Source: CAVONV01 sp963697355
GTDB taxonomy: Bacteria; Acidobacteriota; Vicinamibacteria; Marinacidobacterales; DATDRI01
NCBI GenBank assembly: GCA_963697355.1
Contig: CAVONV010000002.1
Location: forward strand, 186,001 to 250,000
Direction of reading: 5' to 3'
Length of the DNA stretch: 64,000 bases
The position numbers and the translations under genes were made by a program. A model generated the notes under the pieces. That model ran no database searches. It was not told the origin of the DNA and saw nothing but the letters and a program-made list of their open reading frames with translations. Shown in pieces: positions 54,842 through 64,000 of this stretch (position 1 is the stretch's first letter; the number at the start of each line of letters is the position of its first letter).

Positions 54842-57259
54842 ATGCTCCGGAATACTCTTAGCGACGCGTTTTATGCCTTTCGAATGATGGCCGGTCGGCC
54901 CGGTTTCACCGCGGTGGTGGTCTTGACTCTGGCGGTTGGAATCGGGGCCACTACGGCCATGTTCGGCACCATCAACGCGACGCTTTTGAGCCGCCTCCCC
55001 TACGACGAGCCCGATCGGCTGATAATGGGTCGGGCCACATTCGACGGCAACATCAATCCTTGGGTTTCCGGATATGACTACTACGACTATCGTGACCGGT
55101 GTGAGTCATTCGAGTCGCTTTCCGCTTTCATGTATGGGGGGCGGGCAACTGTCCTTGGAGGGTCGGAGCCGGAGCGGGTGCCGGTTGGCTTCGTGACCTG
55201 GGATCTTTTCCACACCCTGCGAGTGAGCCCGGCCGCCGGCCGCTTGTTCGCGGAAGAGGAAGGAGTCGAAGGCGGGCCCAACGTCATCATGGTGAGCTAC
55301 GGCTATTGGCAACGGAGATTCGGTGGCTCGCCGGATGCGGCGGGCAGCGCGCTCGTCTTGGATGGTACCCCCTACACGGTGGTCGGTGTCATGCCCGCCG
55401 GATTTCACTTCATGGACGACATGGATGTTTGGCGCTTGACTTACTACAACGGTCCGGGGGCTGGGGCCCGGCGGTGGCACAACTTTCTTCTGGTGGGACG
55501 GCTGAAGCCGGGCATAACCGTCGATCAGGCCCGAGCCGAAGTAGACGCCGTCTCCCGCCATTTGCAGGAACAGTACCCGGTTACCAACGAAGGGAAAGCG
55601 CTGGCAGTAACGGCTCTTCACGACGCCTTGGTGGAGAACGTGCGCACCAGCTTGCTGATGTTGATGGCGGCTGTGTCTCTAGTGTTGCTGCTTGCCTGCG
55701 GTAATGTGGCGGGGCTCCTTCTGGCAAGGGGACAAACCCGTCTCAAGGAGATTGCCATCCGCTCGGCCATGGGAGCTTCCCGGCGCCGTTTGGTGCGCCA
55801 GCTATTGACCGAGAGCACGCTATTGGCGTTGATAGCAGGCGTTGCCGGTGTGGTATTGGCCATCGCTTTCCAGAGCCTTTTGATCCGGCTGCTTCCCATG
55901 GGGGCGCTCGGGATCACTCGGCCCGCTATCGACGCTCCGGTGCTCCTCTTTGCTCTGAGCGTTTCGATTGCCACTGGAATCGTTTTCGGTGTGGTACCGG
56001 CCTTGCAAGGTACTCTCATTGCGCCATCGGAACAGCTGAGGGCCGGTACCCGCGCCACCTCTGTTCGTGGGACTTCCGTTCTGCGAAGCGGGCTCATCGT
56101 TCTGCAGGTTGCGATTTCCACCGTGCTGTTGATTGGGGCGGGCTTGTTGATCCGGAGCTTGACGCAGCAGATGAACATCGATCTCGGTTTCAATCCTCAA
56201 AACGTTTTAACCGCCGGCCTGCGAACTCCGAACAATGACTATCCGGAGCCCGAGCAGCGGGTCGCTTTTTTTACTTCGTTGGTCGAGGAAGTTGAGGCCT
56301 TGCCGGGCGTGGTCTCGGTGGGAATCGTCAACCGGATTCCCATTTTGCATCAAGGTGGAAACATTTACGTTTACCATGCGGATCGACCTGTGGAAGATCA
56401 GGAAACGAGTATGGGGCGATCGGCGGATTTCCGATGTGTGCTACCCGGCTATTTCAAGACCATGGGGATGCCGCTTTTGGCGGGGCGGGATATCGCTGAG
56501 ACCGATGCCGCAGGAGCCCCGCCGGTCATGATCATCAGCGAGTCCATGGTCGATTTGTATTTCCCGGGAGAGAACCCGTTGGGAAAGAGACTCATCGTGG
56601 ACATGCTGGGAGAGATGGTTACCCACGAAGTGGTGGGTGTGGTGGCCAACGCTCGTTTGCACCGGCTAACCCGGCAACCTTTCCATGCCATGTACATGTC
56701 GTACAAACAAGTCGCGTGGGATCGGATGAATTTGATGGTCCGTACCGAGGACGATCCGGTAGCTTTGATTGGACCCGTCCGCGAGATCTTGCGAGCTAAA
56801 GATCGAAACATCCCTCTTGCGGAGCCGGCCAGTATGGTATCCATTCTCGATGATGCTCTGTCCGACTACCGCATCATTACTTCCTCACTCGGCCTGTTCT
56901 CTTCGATCGCCTTGCTCTTAGCTCTCGTTGGCCTGTACGGTGCGCTCGCTTACTATGTGAGCCAGCGGTACCACGAGATCGGGGTCCGCATGGCGTTGGG
57001 GGCAAGCCGCCAACAAGTGGCGAAGATCGTTCTCTCCCGCGGAATGGGGATGGTAGCCGCGGGATTGGTGTTGGGGGTAGCCGGTTCTTACTGGGCCACC
57101 CGCCTCATCCAGCAACTCCTGTTCGGAGTGGAGCCCACCGATCCAACCACCTTCGTTTTCGCCGCCTTGGCCTTCGGCTTGGTTGCTCTTCTGGCCTGTC
57201 TGCTCCCCGCCTGGCGCGCCACCCAGATCGATCCGGTCATGGTCCTGCAAGCGGAATAA
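54842..57259 (+). CDS. ADOP/MacB-like ABC transporter permease
   Basis: 805 aa, without the extra N-terminal domain of the permease at 51264-54014. MacB core: FTAVVVLTLAVGIGATTAMF, YDEPDRLIMGR, WQRRFGGSPDAAG. First FtsX domain around LLMLMAAVSLVLLLACGNVA; last one ends LLPAWRATQIDPVMVLQAE. GGGGAGG lies 5 nt before the ATG. It diverges from the PadR/permease pair; no ATPase is nearby. The scar just upstream suggests it once followed another copy. Confidence 0.93.
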   Translation: MLRNTLSDAFYAFRMMAGRPGFTAVVVLTLAVGIGATTAMFGTINATLLSRLPYDEPDRLIMGRATFDGNINPWVSGYDYYDYRDRCESFESLSAFMYGGRATVLGGSEPERVPVGFVTWDLFHTLRVSPAAGRLFAEEEGVEGGPNVIMVSYGYWQRRFGGSPDAAGSALVLDGTPYTVVGVMPAGFHFMDDMDVWRLTYYNGPGAGARRWHNFLLVGRLKPGITVDQARAEVDAVSRHLQEQYPVTNEGKALAVTALHDALVENVRTSLLMLMAAVSLVLLLACGNVAGLLLARGQTRLKEIAIRSAMGASRRRLVRQLLTESTLLALIAGVAGVVLAIAFQSLLIRLLPMGALGITRPAIDAPVLLFALSVSIATGIVFGVVPALQGTLIAPSEQLRAGTRATSVRGTSVLRSGLIVLQVAISTVLLIGAGLLIRSLTQQMNIDLGFNPQNVLTAGLRTPNNDYPEPEQRVAFFTSLVEEVEALPGVVSVGIVNRIPILHQGGNIYVYHADRPVEDQETSMGRSADFRCVLPGYFKTMGMPLLAGRDIAETDAAGAPPVMIISESMVDLYFPGENPLGKRLIVDMLGEMVTHEVVGVVANARLHRLTRQPFHAMYMSYKQVAWDRMNLMVRTEDDPVALIGPVREILRAKDRNIPLAEPASMVSILDDALSDYRIITSSLGLFSSIALLLALVGLYGALAYYVSQRYHEIGVRMALGASRQQVAKIVLSRGMGMVAAGLVLGVAGSYWATRLIQQLLFGVEPTDPTTFVFAALAFGLVALLACLLPAWRATQIDPVMVLQAE

Positions 57260-57325
57260 GGGAATTAGGCGTTTGAGCGGGCTCGGGATCGTTCTTCCAA
57301 GTCCGTCACGATCGTCGTCCCCACC

Positions 57326-58156
57326 ATGTCGCCCATGCAGTTGAGAAGGATAGGAAAAATCATGCGGCTTCCCGTGCTCGAGAGAGCGGCCGGCGCTTGT
57401 CGTCGGTTCAATAACCGGACCATCACCGGATTCGAAGTCGCGGAGCTCCAGGCGGACGAGATCCGCACCTTCGTCGGGAGCAAAGAACGGCCGAGCTGGA
57501 TCTTCGCCGTTATCGAAGTCTGGTCTCGACTCTGGCCATCGACCGTCGTGGGTAGACGAAGCTACCGGAACACGCTCGCCCTCTTTGACGACGTCTCGAA
57601 CCGAATGGACTTCGAACGCATTCCCTTGGTTGTTACGGACGGATTCGACTTTTATGAGAAAGTCGCGGCACTCCTTCGGGCCAGCATGTCTCTATGGACA
57701 GGTGCTCAAGACGCGCAGGAACGATCGCATCGTCAAGGTGGAACGAAGGCCCGTGCTTGGAGCCCGTGGCGGTTCCAAAAGGCGCTCGCCGACTCCAAGG
57801 ACTCATCGAAGCTGAATACCTCGTTCATCGAGCGCCTGAATCTGACCATTCGACAAAGCTCCGCATACCTGTTGAGGCGAACGCTTTCCCACGCGCGGTC
57901 GATGGAGAGGCTCGAAGAGCACCTCGAGTTGCTGCGCTGCTATTACAACTTCGTTCGGCCCCACCGGCCCCTGAAGTTCGGGCGTGAGACCCGGACGCCA
58001 GCCATGCAGGCGGGACTCACGACACGCCGGTTGACGTTCCGCGAAGTCTTCTTACTGGTGGGCCGCCGTGTGCTTTCGGAGATCCGCGTCCTCGTACTAT
58101 CCGACTTTCGCCTGCCGGTCGATGTCGTTGAAGCGCGAATGCCAGTCGCAGCTTAG
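57326..58156 (+). pseudogene. IS1-like transposase, 5'-truncated with compensated frameshift
   Basis: The catalytic part is clear: FEVAELQADEIRTFVGSKER (first Asp), EVWSRLWPSTVVGRRSYRNT, VTDGFDFYEKVAALL (second Asp), then LNTSFIERLNLTIRQSSAYL (Glu) and YYNFVRPHRPLKFG. Between about 57683 and 57775 the frame is displaced; another frame carries ACLYGQVLKTRRNDRIVKVE. The usual N-terminal zinc/HTH region is missing upstream. Probably non-functional. Confidence 0.75.
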
Positions 58157-58354
58157 CAACGCTTCGTGACGGAAGCCCCCTCGAATCAAAGCGGATCAAC
58201 TTTTTGCGGACCACACGAGATCCCGAAGGTCGAGCCATCGAGTTGCAAAGCTTCCTACATCCCATCGAGTGGGATTTTGGGAACATCATCAAAGAGTGAG
58301 GCAAGCTAATTGGGGTCACCAGGCAATCCGCATCTGCTGTTAGGTCCAAATCTT

Positions 58355-59602
58355 CTAGATAAAATCGGCAACAGGCATACCGATAATTCTCTTCGTCAAG
58401 ATATGGGGGTGGTCCACATCATGTAACACGATGCCGATTGGAGCGAGATTCGGATAGTCCGCAAGGAAGTTCTCTAAATGCTTCAAATCACCTAGTCGTA
58501 CTCGCTTTGCCGCCTTGATCTCAATCGGCAATAGTCTCTTGGGCGTTTCAATGATGAAGTCGACTTCAGCACCTCCCGCAGCCCGCCAATAATATATGTC
58601 CGTTTTTTCAGAGGTCGTCTCGTTCCACGCTAGCAAACTCGAAAGAACAAGATTCTCCAAAAGAGGTCCAAGAAGTGAGCTCTCGCTCAGTTCTCGCCTA
58701 TTCTCCAATCCAGCCATATGCGCGGCAAGGCCACAGTCACGCCAGTACAACTTGGGTGCTTTGATGAGGCGCTTTGAAGGATTCCGCCAATAAGCTTGAA
58801 GTCTAAGCATCTGAAACGTCGTTTCGAGCAAATTCAGATGGCGATGTGCCGTTGCTTGCGACAATCCAGCATCTCTCGCCAGATCGCTCTGGTTGAGGAG
58901 CTGACCAATTCGGTTCACCGAAAGTCTCATAAGGCGCTGGAAATCCGGTAGGGAGGCCACTTGAGAAAGGTCTCTGAGATCGCGTTCCAGATAGGTTCTA
59001 ACATAGCCATCGAACCACGATGCACGTTCTCGATTCGTGCGAGATAGCACGGCCCTTGGCATTCCGCCGCGCAGTATCTCCTGACGCCAATTCACCTTCG
59101 ATGCCTTCCTGTCTGGGAAGAGACTTGCCACCTCGGCGACCGTCTTTTGCCTGAGCAGATGAGACCAAGGCGGGACGCCACCTTCCCCTCGTTTCTCACT
59201 CGCCGTAAATGGCGAGAGCGTGAGGTAGACTGCCCTGCCCGCGAGCGAATCTGCAACTTCTCGCATGAGCAGGAGATTTGCCGAACCGGTCAGGAGAAAC
59301 CGCCCACGACGATGATGGCTGTCCACGTCTCTCTTGATGGACAGCAGTAGCTCGGGCACCCTCTGGACTTCATCTACGGTTAAACGTTTGGCCCGAGCGA
59401 GCAAGTCGTCAGGCCGCTTTCGGGCCAATTCGAGGACGTCTAAATCGTCCATCGAGATGAACGCTCGACTTTCAGACGACCCCAAGTTCTTGACCAAGGT
59501 TGTTTTACCAGTCTGGCGAGCTCCGGAAACGACAACAACAGGGTGATTTTGAAGAGCTCGCTCGACCTTGGAAGCCAAGGCTCGTGGGCGATATCCTTTC
59601 AT
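58355..59602 (-). CDS. AAA-family ATPase with DUF4143 C-terminus
   Basis: 415 aa from ATG 59602 (the usual MKGYRPR start; an ATG six codons upstream is possible). Walker A GARQTGKT (residues 27-34), Walker B RLTVDEVQ (Asp77-Glu78). An LLTGSANLLL sensor motif and the DUF4143 end AGGAEVDFIIETPKRLLPIE IKAAKR are present. Function of the family is unknown. No ribosome site precedes either start; a palindrome does. Second member of the family in the window, but not a close copy of that at 4448-5824. Confidence 0.87.
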   Translation of the reverse strand: MKGYRPRALASKVERALQNHPVVVVSGARQTGKTTLVKNLGSSESRAFISMDDLDVLELARKRPDDLLARAKRLTVDEVQRVPELLLSIKRDVDSHHRRGRFLLTGSANLLLMREVADSLAGRAVYLTLSPFTASEKRGEGGVPPWSHLLRQKTVAEVASLFPDRKASKVNWRQEILRGGMPRAVLSRTNRERASWFDGYVRTYLERDLRDLSQVASLPDFQRLMRLSVNRIGQLLNQSDLARDAGLSQATAHRHLNLLETTFQMLRLQAYWRNPSKRLIKAPKLYWRDCGLAAHMAGLENRRELSESSLLGPLLENLVLSSLLAWNETTSEKTDIYYWRAAGGAEVDFIIETPKRLLPIEIKAAKRVRLGDLKHLENFLADYPNLAPIGIVLHDVDHPHILTKRIIGMPVADFI

Positions 59603-59605
59603 GGC

Positions 59606-59633
59606 ATGAATGATAATCATTCATACCATGAAT
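59606..59633. promoter_or_regulatory. nested palindromes before the DUF4143 ATPase
   Basis: atgaatga-taa-tcattcat (59606-59624) is a perfect 8-bp dyad. It overlaps attcat-acc-atgaat (59619-59633), a second dyad. They stand immediately before the ATG, where a repressor would block expression. Confidence 0.5.
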
Positions 59634-59865
59634 AGCAAGTCAAACGGTCACAGCCCAAGTCGAGGTTGCGGACCACAGCCGATGCACCGGTCGGGAGCGC
59701 CGGACATCTAGGGAAGTTGGTGCAAAGGCCTAAGGGAAATGTATCAGATAGCCAACCATTGGCAGCGCGATTGTAAGTTTCGATAGGAAACCGCTAAGGC
59801 CCTTTACAATGGCGCAAAGCTATCCGCCAGGCTCGCGTCTTACGGGCACCATCCGAAGCTCACCG

Positions 59866-62290
59866 TCAAGCCGATCCAAGAACCGACATCGGGTCGATCT
59901 TTGAGGCCCGCCGTGCCGGTAAATGACCGGCCAGCGCTGCAGATCACGGTCAGCACCACCATCATAGAAATAAACGTGAGAGGATCGGTCGGGCTGACCT
60001 CGTACAGTAGAGACGCCATTAGTCGCGAGAGCCCAAAAGAAGCCACGGTTCCGATCAAAATGCCAGCGGCGGTCAACGCCAGAGTCTCCATAACGATGCG
60101 CCGCTGTACGTGGGATGCCGAGGCGCCCAACGCCATGCGGATGCCAATTTCTTGAGCTCTCTGACTCACCGAATAGGACACGACACCGTAGATTCCCAGC
60201 GAAGCGAGCAGCAAGGCCGTCGCCGAGAACGCGCCGATCAAGAGCAGAATGAAGCGGCGGGGTGAGACGGCACGATCGACGATTTGACCGAGCGTTTGAA
60301 AATCGCTGGTCGGCAAACCGGCGTCGACGGTTCTAAGCGCTGTACGCACATCTGGGGCAATGAGCTCTGGAGACTTTTTGGTTCTCACCACGAGCTCCAG
60401 GGATCCCCAATCGCGCTGTTGGGTGATGGGCATGTACATTTCCAGCCCCGCTTCTTCTTCCAGCGATCCGTGCCGAACGTTGGCGACAACACCGACGACC
60501 TGCCACTCGATATCGGCGGTCAACACAAACTGACCAATAGGATCCCGGTCGGGCCACAGCCGGCGGGCCATGGCTTCGTTGACGATCATGACGCTCTCTT
60601 TGTCGCTGGTGTCGTGCGGCGTGAAGTTTCGACCCGAGAGCAAAGGAATCCGCATCGTTTTGATATATTCGGCATCTACGTTGCGCGGGAAGGCACTGGG
60701 ATTCCTACCCTCTTCGTACACTTCTCCCTTGGCCCGAATTCCCCAACTGCGGTTACGACCGAGGGGTAGGGTATCGGTCAGTCCAACGGACTCGACGCCC
60801 GGAACGTTCCTAACCTCGTGGACCACGCGCTCGAAAAAGGCGTTCCTTTCGTCGAATTCGTCGTACTCGTACCGGGACTGGATGCGCCACGCGGCCGCCA
60901 TCTCGGGCTGGAAGCCGAGGTCGACATCCATCAACGTCACAAAGCTCTTGAGGAGGAGCCCAGCGCCCACGAGAAGTAGGCAGGCCAACGCGACTTCGGC
61001 GACCACTAGTCCTTTGCGGATCCACGTCCGGCTCTTCTCCTCACTCGAGCCGCGGTTGGAGTCGTTCAACGCACTGTATTCGTGCTTGGCTGAGAGCTGG
61101 AGAGCGGGAACGATTCCAAACAGAAGCCCCGTGATGAGCGCAATCGCAAGTGTGAAGAGGAGTGCTGTCCCATCGATGGTGACCGCCTGGAGCAAGGGAA
61201 TGTTGAACGCCGTTGTCCCCGCCACGAGCCGAGTCAAGGCGAACGCTATGAACACACCCAACACGGCCCCGCACAAGGAAAGCACGAGGCTTTCCGTGAG
61301 CATCTGACGAACCAACCGCGAGCGCCCCGCGCCGAGTGCGGCACGAAGGGCGATTTCTTTACGTCGAGACGCCGCCCGGGCGAGCAGTAGATTCGAAAGG
61401 TTGGTGCAAGCGATGAGCAGCACAACGCCGACGGCACAAAACAGCACTAACAGAGCCCTTCGAAACCGGCCCGTGATCTGTTGGTGCAATCCCGTGACGA
61501 CCGCACCTAATCCCCAACGCCCCTCGTCCGCTTCTTTCAACTGCTGATTGATGAGGTCCAGCTCGGCTTGGGCCTGCCCGATGGTCACCCCTGGCTTGAG
61601 ACGTCCAATCATGGCCAGAGTGTTTCCCCAACGATCGGTCTCATCGCTAATGGGAAAGGGATTCAGAAAGTCGATTCGTGTTCCTGGAGTGAACGTCGAC
61701 GAGAAATCGAATGAAGCAGGTAACACGCCCGCGACCGTCGTAGGCTCGTCGTTGATGGTGATCGAACGCCCGACAATACTTGGGTTGCCTCCATAGCGCT
61801 TCATCCAAAATCCGTGGGTGACGAGCACCGCCGGCCGACCGTTCCAAACGCACTCCTCGTCGACAAAGTTGCGCCCCAACTCGGGTTGGATCCCGAGTAC
61901 ATCCAGGAAGTTCTGTGCCACGCCGACGACCACCACGCGTTCCGGTTCGCCGTCACCAGTCAAGGTGTAGCTGCGGTAATCAAAAAAGGCGTAGTAGCCA
62001 GTTAGGTTCTCGAACGATTGATTCAAGCGGCGATAGTCGCGCAGATTGGAGCTTCTGGATGTCACCCCGGACAAGCCGATTCCACGGCTGCTGTTGGCGA
62101 TCCAAACAAGGCTCTCGGGTTCTTGAAAGGGCAGTGGGCGAAACAGGAGCGTATTGAAAACGCTAAAAATGGCGGTATTGGCGCCGATTCCGATGGCGAT
62201 GATCAGCACCGCCACCGCAAAGAAGCCGCCGTCTCGATACAGAGTGCGGAACGTGTGACGGACATCTTGGGTCAGGAAGCTCGAAGCCAT
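59866..62290 (-). CDS. ADOP/MacB-like ABC transporter permease (3' frameshift)
   Basis: Start ATG 62290 behind GGAGG. MacB core (LPFQEPESLVWIANSSR, WMKRYGGNPSIVG), FtsX domains (LLVLFCAVGVVLLIACTNLS, SLGIYGVVSYSVSQRAQEIG). The expected C-terminal end HLPARRASKIDPMSVLGSA lies in the next frame, with TGA at 59866; the uncorrected frame instead runs to 59840 with a foreign tail. One indel near 59937 explains it. About 808 aa repaired. Confidence 0.9.
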
Positions 62291-62663
62291 ACGTACCTCC
62301 AGGCATTGTCTGTGGACATAGCTGGCCGCCTAAACCATTGGACGTAGGAAAAGGGCGATAAGTTCACTTCGACAGCCGCTTTTGTGGGCGGCAATCTGGG
62401 GTTTACCGCGCCGTAGTCGCACCGGCGACGTAGGCGGGTCAGACGTGATCGTGACGGTGCGGTGCAGATGTCGGCAGAAGCATGGCTAGAAAAATGAATC
62501 GTCGGCAAATCTCCCGCACTGCGCAATGGGGTGAGCGGAAAAGGTGCTGCTTCGATCGGTCATGCGGTCGCTGCAACCCATCCCGCTCACCAATCCAAAA
62601 TCGGCGTCTTCGGGAAAACCGGCGACACCGGCACCAACGTGCCGGCCGCGCCCGGGTCATCTT
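62291..62663. other. intergenic stretch with a short hairpin
   Basis: No gene recognised. ccggcac (62628-62634) and gtgccgg (62639-62645) form a 7-bp hairpin with loop caac soon after the oligopeptidase stop on the minus strand; TTTT follows some 8 nt later, a weak terminator candidate. The permease promoter should lie near 62300-62400 on the minus strand. Confidence 0.4.
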
Positions 62664-64000
62664 TCATTGCGAGGAACCGGTGAGTCCTCTTCGCACGAGT
62701 AAGGGCTCGATTCTGGGCTCGGCACCCCGGAACCGTTTGTAAAGCGTCATGGGATCCTCGGTCCCGCCCCGGGCCAGAATGTTCTCCCGGAAGGACTTTG
62801 CCGTTGCTTGATCGAAGAGACTGGTTTCTTTGAAAGCCTGAAAGGCATCTGCATCGAGCACCTCGGACCAAATGTAGCTGTAGTAGCCCGCGGAGTAACC
62901 ACCAGAGAATATGTGGTTGAAATAGGGGCTCCGATACCGGACCACGATCTCCGGAATGAGCCCAATCTTGTTCAGGCTCTCCTCCTCGAGCTTCAGGGTG
63001 TCCTGTTCCACGGCTTCGGTCAATGTATGCCAATCCATATCCAAGAACGATGCGGCCAGGTACTCGACCGTTTCAAAGCCCTGGTTGAACTTGCTCGCTT
63101 CCTCGAGTTTCTCGACGAGCTCGGAAGGGATGACCTCGCCTGTCTCGAAGTGCTTCGCGTATAGGCTCAGTACCTCGGGCTCCGAGGTCCAGTTCTCCAT
63201 GATTTGCGAGCCGAGCTCGACGAAATCTCTAGGCACCGATGTTCCCGACAAGCTTTCATACGTGCAATCCGAGAGAAGCTGGTGAAGCGCGTGGCCGAAC
63301 TCGTGAAAGAGCGTATTGACTTCGGTGAAATTCAGCAAAGCCGGATTGTCTCCGGTAGGCTTCGAGAAATTACCGACGTTGACGATGACCGGGGTCACGT
63401 TCTCGCCCTCCAGTCGATATTGCTTGCGGAACGCACTCGACCAGGCACCACCCCTCTTGCTGGCACGGGGAAAATAGTCGGTGTACAAGATGCCGATATG
63501 TGATCCGTCGGCTTCCTTGACCTCGAACACTTTGACGTCTTCGTGATATTTGGGAATGTCCGTCCGTTCCTCCAAAGTGATTCCGTACAGTTTGTTGGCG
63601 ACGGTAAATGCTCCTTGGATGACGTTGTCCAACTCGAAATAGGGCCTCAGGACAGAGTCGTCCAGTGCGTACTTCTCTTTTCGAAGTCTTTCCGCATAGT
63701 ACCGCCAGTCCCAGGCCGCCAGCTCGAACCCTCCACCTTCCCGGTCGATCAACCCTTGGAGCGCTCGCTCTTCATCCTTGGCCCTGGCCAGAGAAGGTTC
63801 CCACAACCGGTTGAGGAGGTCGTAGACACCTTCGGGATTCTTCGCCATGTTCTCCTCGAGAACGTAGTGGGCGTGGGTCTCGTAGCCTAACAAGTTCGCT
63901 CTCTTGACCCGAAGTGCAGCGATCTTTGCCGCATTGTCTTTGTTGTCCAACTCGTTGTCGTTGTTTCCGCGATTGATGTAGCCCTTGAAGATCTTCTCTC
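62664..64000 (-). CDS. M3-family oligopeptidase / peptidyl-dipeptidase (N-terminus outside window)
   Basis: 445 codons, open through the window edge. Zinc motif FHEFGHALHQLLS with downstream Glu in FVELGSQIMENW, then FSGGYSAGYYSYIWSEVLDAD, the conserved substrate Tyr/Gly loop. RGNNDNELDNKDNAAKIAAL at the 5' end places it in the Dcp/thimet-like M3A group. Full-length members are about 680-720 aa, so about 250 are missing. Cleaves short peptides. Confidence 0.93.
   Translation of the reverse strand, partial: EKIFKGYINRGNNDNELDNKDNAAKIAALRVKRANLLGYETHAHYVLEENMAKNPEGVYDLLNRLWEPSLARAKDEERALQGLIDREGGGFELAAWDWRYYAERLRKEKYALDDSVLRPYFELDNVIQGAFTVANKLYGITLEERTDIPKYHEDVKVFEVKEADGSHIGILYTDYFPRASKRGGAWSSAFRKQYRLEGENVTPVIVNVGNFSKPTGDNPALLNFTEVNTLFHEFGHALHQLLSDCTYESLSGTSVPRDFVELGSQIMENWTSEPEVLSLYAKHFETGEVIPSELVEKLEEASKFNQGFETVEYLAASFLDMDWHTLTEAVEQDTLKLEEESLNKIGLIPEIVVRYRSPYFNHIFSGGYSAGYYSYIWSEVLDADAFQAFKETSLFDQATAKSFRENILARGGTEDPMTLYKRFRGAEPRIEPLLVRRGLTGSSQ

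Noticed and set aside
59840..59936. The C-terminal tail GRSFTGTAGL... of the last permease as a novel domain
   Set aside because: The next frame gives the canonical end LPARRASKIDP, so the tail is a frameshift artefact.
1..64000. CRISPR arrays, tRNA or rRNA genes
   Set aside because: No regularly spaced repeats, cloverleaf-like sequences or rRNA motifs were noticed; a tRNAscan/Infernal run would settle this.

Overview
The window looks like chromosomal DNA of an Acidobacteriota (or very close) bacterium. The pointers are three complete or nearly complete, plus one partial, MacB/FtsX-type 'ADOP' permeases (one with its PadR regulator), a run of membrane-anchored Ser/Thr kinases carrying PD40 beta-propeller or TPR C-termini, two very large VPS10/BNR-propeller exported proteins, and abundant toxin-antitoxin (TA) modules. 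No rRNA, tRNA or CRISPR array was seen. This is inference from gene content; no database search was possible.

Layout. 1-3568 (minus): 5' part of an ADOP permease, a hairpin terminator, nadB (TTG start) and a META-domain exported protein. 3922-15946 (almost all minus): an accessory stretch with a ParE-type TA pair, a DUF4143 ATPase, a kinase remnant with an internal deletion, broken HNH endonucleases, a PD40 kinase, a MenAT-like antitoxin/nucleotidyltransferase pair, a TPR kinase and a HicBA pair. 16075-23734 (minus): three head-to-tail kinase genes in one apparent operon; two are tandem paralogues, one of them full of frameshifts. The first gene of this operon and the TPR kinase at 14573 share a duplicated promoter. 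23876-26171 (minus): three TA modules back to back (RHH/VapC, AbrB/VapC, HicA/HicB-HTH). 26187-31420 (minus): a truncated hydrolase, a VPS10/BNR protein and an esterase lipoprotein. 31511-33411: DinB-like protein, a peroxiredoxin with an in-frame UGA at the peroxidatic cysteine followed by a bacterial SECIS-like hairpin, and peptide deformylase. 33671-37182 (plus): XRE-cupin regulator, PLP-dependent sulfur-amino-acid lyase, TauE/SafE permease and a DUF364 protein, probably one sulfur-related unit. 37364-48184: a second VPS10/BNR protein, an amidohydrolase lipoprotein, a truncated M24 peptidase, an exported alpha/beta hydrolase, an FMN-binding split-barrel protein and an M1 aminopeptidase with HEAT repeats. 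48321-58156: transposase remnants around a PadR/ADOP pair and a divergent ADOP permease. 58355-64000 (minus): a second DUF4143 ATPase, another ADOP permease and an M3 oligopeptidase running off the end.

How the genes work together. The kinases probably sense periplasmic or protein-protein cues through propeller/TPR domains. The peptidases, amidohydrolase, esterases and VPS10 proteins form an exported degradative repertoire typical of a peptide- and polymer-scavenging lifestyle. The sulfur unit would release thiol and sulfite products and export anions.

Main surprise and main caveat. The strongest finding is the candidate selenocysteine peroxiredoxin. The main caveat is that at least twelve genes carry single-nucleotide frameshifts, which could be real decay or assembly indels; full-length gene extents are given across such breaks and each break is stated.
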